A stretch of 7,835 nucleotides of DNA from positions 1-7,835 of the forward strand of contig CALZHX010000166.1 of the NCBI GenBank assembly GCA_945787435.1. Direction: 5' to 3'. The notes under the pieces were generated by a model. That model searched no databases, was not told the DNA's origin, and saw nothing but the letters and a program-made list of their open reading frames with translations. Below are positions 5,172 through 7,835 of this stretch, in pieces. This stretch comes from an uncultured Woeseiaceae bacterium (GTDB taxonomy: Bacteria > Pseudomonadota > Gammaproteobacteria > Steroidobacterales > Woeseiaceae). The position numbers and the translations under genes are program-made. Each line of letters opens with the position of its first letter. The stretch's first letter is position 1.

Positions 5172-7418
5172 ATGATAGAAATCCGAATACACGGGCGCGG
5201 CGGACAGGGTGGTGTCACCCTGGCGAAGCTCATAGCCACGTCGCGATTCCTGCAAGGCCTGTCAGTTCAAGCATTCGGCCTGTATGCCGCCGAACGTTCT
5301 GGCGCACCGATACAGGCCTTCTGCCGCTACTCCGACGAACCTATTACCAATCGCAACCTGATCTATGAGCCGAGTCACGTCATTGTGCTGGATCCGACGC
5401 TGGTTGGAACGGCGATCATGGCGGGGCTCAAAGCAGGCGGCTGGATACTGATTAACTCGCCGCAACGGCCCGACGAATTTGCACAGCAGTTTCCCCGTAG
5501 TCGTCTTGCGACTGTCGATGCAACTACTATTGCGCGTGACAACAACCTGGGTACTCGCAGTGTGCCCATCGTCAATACCGCCCTGGCCGGCGCCGCAGGC
5601 AAAATGCTGGGATTTCCTCTTGAGGAAGTTACTGCTGCGCTCGAGCATCTTGGCTTTAAAGGGGCAAACCTGATTGCTGCCGAGCGTGCCTACAAGGACG
5701 TCGGGCTTCTTGAATCGCCTCACAACATCGGAGCGGCCGTAGACCAGATCACACCACCCAACATGGGTCGTGGCCCCAGCTTCCTGCAGGGAGCTGGTTC
5801 GGCAATGCCGGGAATCAAGACCGGACAATGGGCGAGCGAGCAGCCGCACCGACAACAGATGATCCCGCCCTGCAACCACATCTGCCCGGCAGGCAATGAT
5901 GTGCAGGGATTTCTCAATGCCCTGGCAAATAAAGAGACTGACAAGGCGCTGGAAATCCTGTTGCGCAGCACTCCGTTCCCATCGATCTGCGGGAGGGCCT
6001 GCCCCGCTCCCTGCATGGAATCCTGCAACCGTATCGAAATTGACGGCGCGGTTAATGTGCGACAGATGGAACGTTACGCCGGTGATCATGGACAGGTAGC
6101 ACTTGAACCCGCCGCGGAACGCGGTGAGCGCGTGGCGATCGTAGGATCGGGACCCGCCGGACTAACCGCGGCATATCATCTCGCCCGCTTTGGCTATCGA
6201 GTCAAGGTGTTCGAGTCAGGACCCGAGATCGGCGGCCTGTTGCGAACCGGCATTCCCGAGTTTCGGCTGCCGGAGAAAGTGGTCGCACAGGAGATCGACC
6301 GCATTCTCTCTTTGGGTGTAGCTGTTGAGACAGATCACGAGATTAGTCGGCAAACACTGCTTAAGTTAGCGCGAGAACATGACGCTGTGTTGGTGGCGAC
6401 CGGTTTGCAGGAGCAGCGAGACCTGCGACTGGGATTGGACACCGCTGAAGCTGTCGTTCAGGGCATCGATTTTCTCGATCATGTAAATCGTGAAAGCGTG
6501 CGCGTTGACGGCGAGGATGTTGTCGTCATCGGCGGTGGCAATACAGCAATGGATGCTGCTCGCTCGGCCATGCGTCTCGGTGCGGAGAGCGTGCGCGTCT
6601 TGTATCGGCGGACCCGTAAGGAAATGCCGGCCATAGCCGAAGAAATCGACGATGCCATCGAGGAAGGCGTTGTAATCGACTACCTTACGCAACCCCTTGC
6701 CTTGCACGAAGAGCCAAGCGACGGTATCCGGCGGCACTACCGACTGGCCTGCCGACGCATGCAACTTGGCGAGCCGGACGAGTCCGGCCGTCGTTCGCCG
6801 GTAGAGATCCCGGACTCTGATTTCGAACTCGCCTGCCACCGGGTCATTCTCGCACTCGGCCAGTCACCCGACATGTCGGTGTTCCCGGAAGGCACGGAGG
6901 TCAGAGAAGACAGTCAACTTCTTGGTCTGCTGGAGACGCCGGTGTTCGCTATCGGCGACCTGGCCACGGGTGACGGAACGGTAGCCGGCGCGATTGGCAG
7001 CGGCCGGCGCTCAGCCGTACACATTCACAACGTGTTAAGTGGCGAGCACGTGAGCATCACCGAGCACGCAGAAGCATTGCGCGACGTCGATGTCTGGCGT
7101 GACGAAGTCATTCGGGCAGATGCGATGAAGCTACACCTGTTCGAACGCCACCCTGCAAAAGAGGGCGAGACGCTCGACGTCGCTGAACGACGCTCGACGT
7201 TCGACGAAGTACACATGGGCCTCGATGACACTGCCGAGGCAGGTCGGTGCCTTTCTTGCGGCGTCTGCAACGAGTGCGACTATTGCTGCACCTACTGTCC
7301 GGAGGGTGTGTTGAAGCGTGTAGGTCACCGCCTCGAGTTCGACTATTCGTACTGTAAGGGCTGCGGCGTGTGCGTGGCAGAGTGCCCGCGCAACGTCATC
7401 TTCATGAGCCACTTGTAG
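5172..7418 (+). CDS. 2-oxoacid:ferredoxin oxidoreductase gamma subunit fused to a GltD-like FAD/NAD(P) module and a two-[4Fe-4S] delta domain
   Basis: The 748-residue cytosolic fusion has three parts. Residues 1-180 are a POR gamma domain, opening with IRIHGRGGQGG (4-14) and containing AERSGAP (40-46). Residues 225-620 match the glutamate synthase small subunit and its relatives: cysteines C234, C238, C273, C277, C281, C285 for an iron-sulfur site, the FAD motif GSGPAG (325-330), the NAD(P) motif GGGNTA (454-459) followed by YRRTRKEMPA (478-487), and the second FAD contact AIGDLATGDGTVAGAI (593-608). Residues 690-748 are a ferredoxin domain with C699xxC702xxC705xxxC709P and C728xxC731xxC734xxxC738P, plus C693, C696 and C706. 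The expected role is to collect electrons from 2-oxoacid oxidation and pass them to NAD(P). The start at 5172 is chosen because gamma subunits begin at MIEIRIHG; an in-frame ATG at 5130 adds 14 residues and lacks a binding site. The alpha gene follows after 18 bases. Confidence 0.92.
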   Translation: MIEIRIHGRGGQGGVTLAKLIATSRFLQGLSVQAFGLYAAERSGAPIQAFCRYSDEPITNRNLIYEPSHVIVLDPTLVGTAIMAGLKAGGWILINSPQRPDEFAQQFPRSRLATVDATTIARDNNLGTRSVPIVNTALAGAAGKMLGFPLEEVTAALEHLGFKGANLIAAERAYKDVGLLESPHNIGAAVDQITPPNMGRGPSFLQGAGSAMPGIKTGQWASEQPHRQQMIPPCNHICPAGNDVQGFLNALANKETDKALEILLRSTPFPSICGRACPAPCMESCNRIEIDGAVNVRQMERYAGDHGQVALEPAAERGERVAIVGSGPAGLTAAYHLARFGYRVKVFESGPEIGGLLRTGIPEFRLPEKVVAQEIDRILSLGVAVETDHEISRQTLLKLAREHDAVLVATGLQEQRDLRLGLDTAEAVVQGIDFLDHVNRESVRVDGEDVVVIGGGNTAMDAARSAMRLGAESVRVLYRRTRKEMPAIAEEIDDAIEEGVVIDYLTQPLALHEEPSDGIRRHYRLACRRMQLGEPDESGRRSPVEIPDSDFELACHRVILALGQSPDMSVFPEGTEVREDSQLLGLLETPVFAIGDLATGDGTVAGAIGSGRRSAVHIHNVLSGEHVSITEHAEALRDVDVWRDEVIRADAMKLHLFERHPAKEGETLDVAERRSTFDEVHMGLDDTAEAGRCLSCGVCNECDYCCTYCPEGVLKRVGHRLEFDYSYCKGCGVCVAECPRNVIFMSHL

Positions 7419-7436
7419 CCGCGACGGAGATTGACA

Positions 7437-7835
7437 ATGTCTGTACAAGTCATCACTGGAAACCACGCCGCTGGCTACGCATTAAGTACTGCCGGTGAGG
7501 CAAACCGAACGGCCCGTGGCGCTGCATGCGGAATTTACCCGATTACACCGCAGACCGAGATCGTCGAGTACGTCGCGAAGTTTCCGTTCATCAAGGGACG
7601 TGTCGTTCCAGTGGAGAGTGAACACAGCGCGATGGCCGTTTCCATGGGCGCGTCGATGAGCGGCGCCCGAGCCTTTACGGCAAGCTCAGCTAATGGCCTG
7701 GCCTACATGGCGGAAAACGTCATGGTGACCGGCTACTACCGGCTGCCCATCGTCATGGTCGGCGTCAATCGGACACTCGGTCCGCCATGGAATATCTGGG
7801 CGGACCAGGGCGACACGCTCATGCTCAGGGACTTC
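7437..7835 (+). CDS. 2-oxoacid:ferredoxin oxidoreductase alpha subunit (PorA-like), 3' end outside window
   Basis: The first 133 residues are present and the frame is still open at the last base. It matches the pyrimidine-binding domain of pyruvate:ferredoxin oxidoreductase alpha subunits: YPITPQT (34-40), VESEHSAM (59-66) with the glutamate of the TPP-activating region, the FTASSANGLAYM segment (80-91), and LPIVMVGVNRTLGPPWNIWADQGD (about 103-126), the typical PorA NR.L..P.NIW.D pattern. With the gamma/delta fusion before it and a beta subunit expected next, it forms a CoA-dependent 2-oxoacid decarboxylating oxidoreductase. Pyruvate is the likeliest substrate from the NIW.D motif, but 2-oxoisovalerate and other 2-oxoacids are not excluded. 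GGAG (7426-7429) lies seven bases before the ATG. The frame was read directly from the sequence. Confidence 0.9.
   Translation, partial: MSVQVITGNHAAGYALSTAGEANRTARGAACGIYPITPQTEIVEYVAKFPFIKGRVVPVESEHSAMAVSMGASMSGARAFTASSANGLAYMAENVMVTGYYRLPIVMVGVNRTLGPPWNIWADQGDTLMLRDF

Noticed and set aside
7169..7200. Direct repeat of GACGCTCGACGT, 20 bases apart
   Set aside because: It is inside the fusion gene, in different reading frames, and only two copies; likely chance in GC-rich coding sequence.

Overview
The window looks like a chromosomal piece of a moderately GC-rich, Gram-negative bacterium, most likely a proteobacterium, possibly a gammaproteobacterium. Two genes encode proteins with Sec-type signal peptides, Shine-Dalgarno sites are strong (AAGGAGG twice), and a c-di-GMP riboswitch is present. 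The lineage is inference; there is no rRNA or tRNA. I see no mobile element, CRISPR array or phage gene.

Layout. (1) 47-610, plus strand: a small exported protein of unknown function, closed by a good intrinsic terminator at 639-666. (2) 667-3568, minus strand, converging on that terminator and transcribed right to left: an exported protein with a C-terminal CBM11-like carbohydrate-binding domain (2300-3568), then two short-chain dehydrogenases (1425-2189 and 667-1428) joined by an ATGA stop/start overlap. (3) 3569-3870: a 302-base divergent intergenic region. On the minus strand it holds a c-di-GMP-I (GEMM-I) riboswitch (about 3596-3699), a plausible sigma70 promoter placed to start transcription at the first base of the aptamer, and an operator-like inverted repeat. 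(4) 3871-5034, plus strand: a uroporphyrinogen-decarboxylase-family protein with the zinc motif of corrinoid-dependent methyltransferases (MtaA/CmuA type). (5) 5172-7418 and 7437-7835 (runs off the end): a 2-oxoacid:ferredoxin oxidoreductase locus. Its first gene is a three-part fusion of the gamma subunit, a GltD-like FAD/NADPH module and a two-cluster ferredoxin (delta) domain. The second is the start of the alpha subunit; the TPP-binding beta subunit is presumably just outside.

How the genes may work together. The fusion protein would let a 2-oxoacid oxidoreductase pass electrons from its own ferredoxin domain to NAD(P) within one polypeptide. The methyltransferase-like gene and the two dehydrogenases suggest catabolism of a methylated or hydroxylated organic compound, but no corrinoid protein or substrate-specific methyltransferase is in view, so that pathway is only inference.

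The most distinctive finding is the riboswitch-controlled carbohydrate-binding exported protein. The RNA ends 14 bases before the Shine-Dalgarno site, so control is probably at translation. An eight-base stretch in the P2 apical extension is a perfect complement of the Shine-Dalgarno region, and this may be part of the switch.
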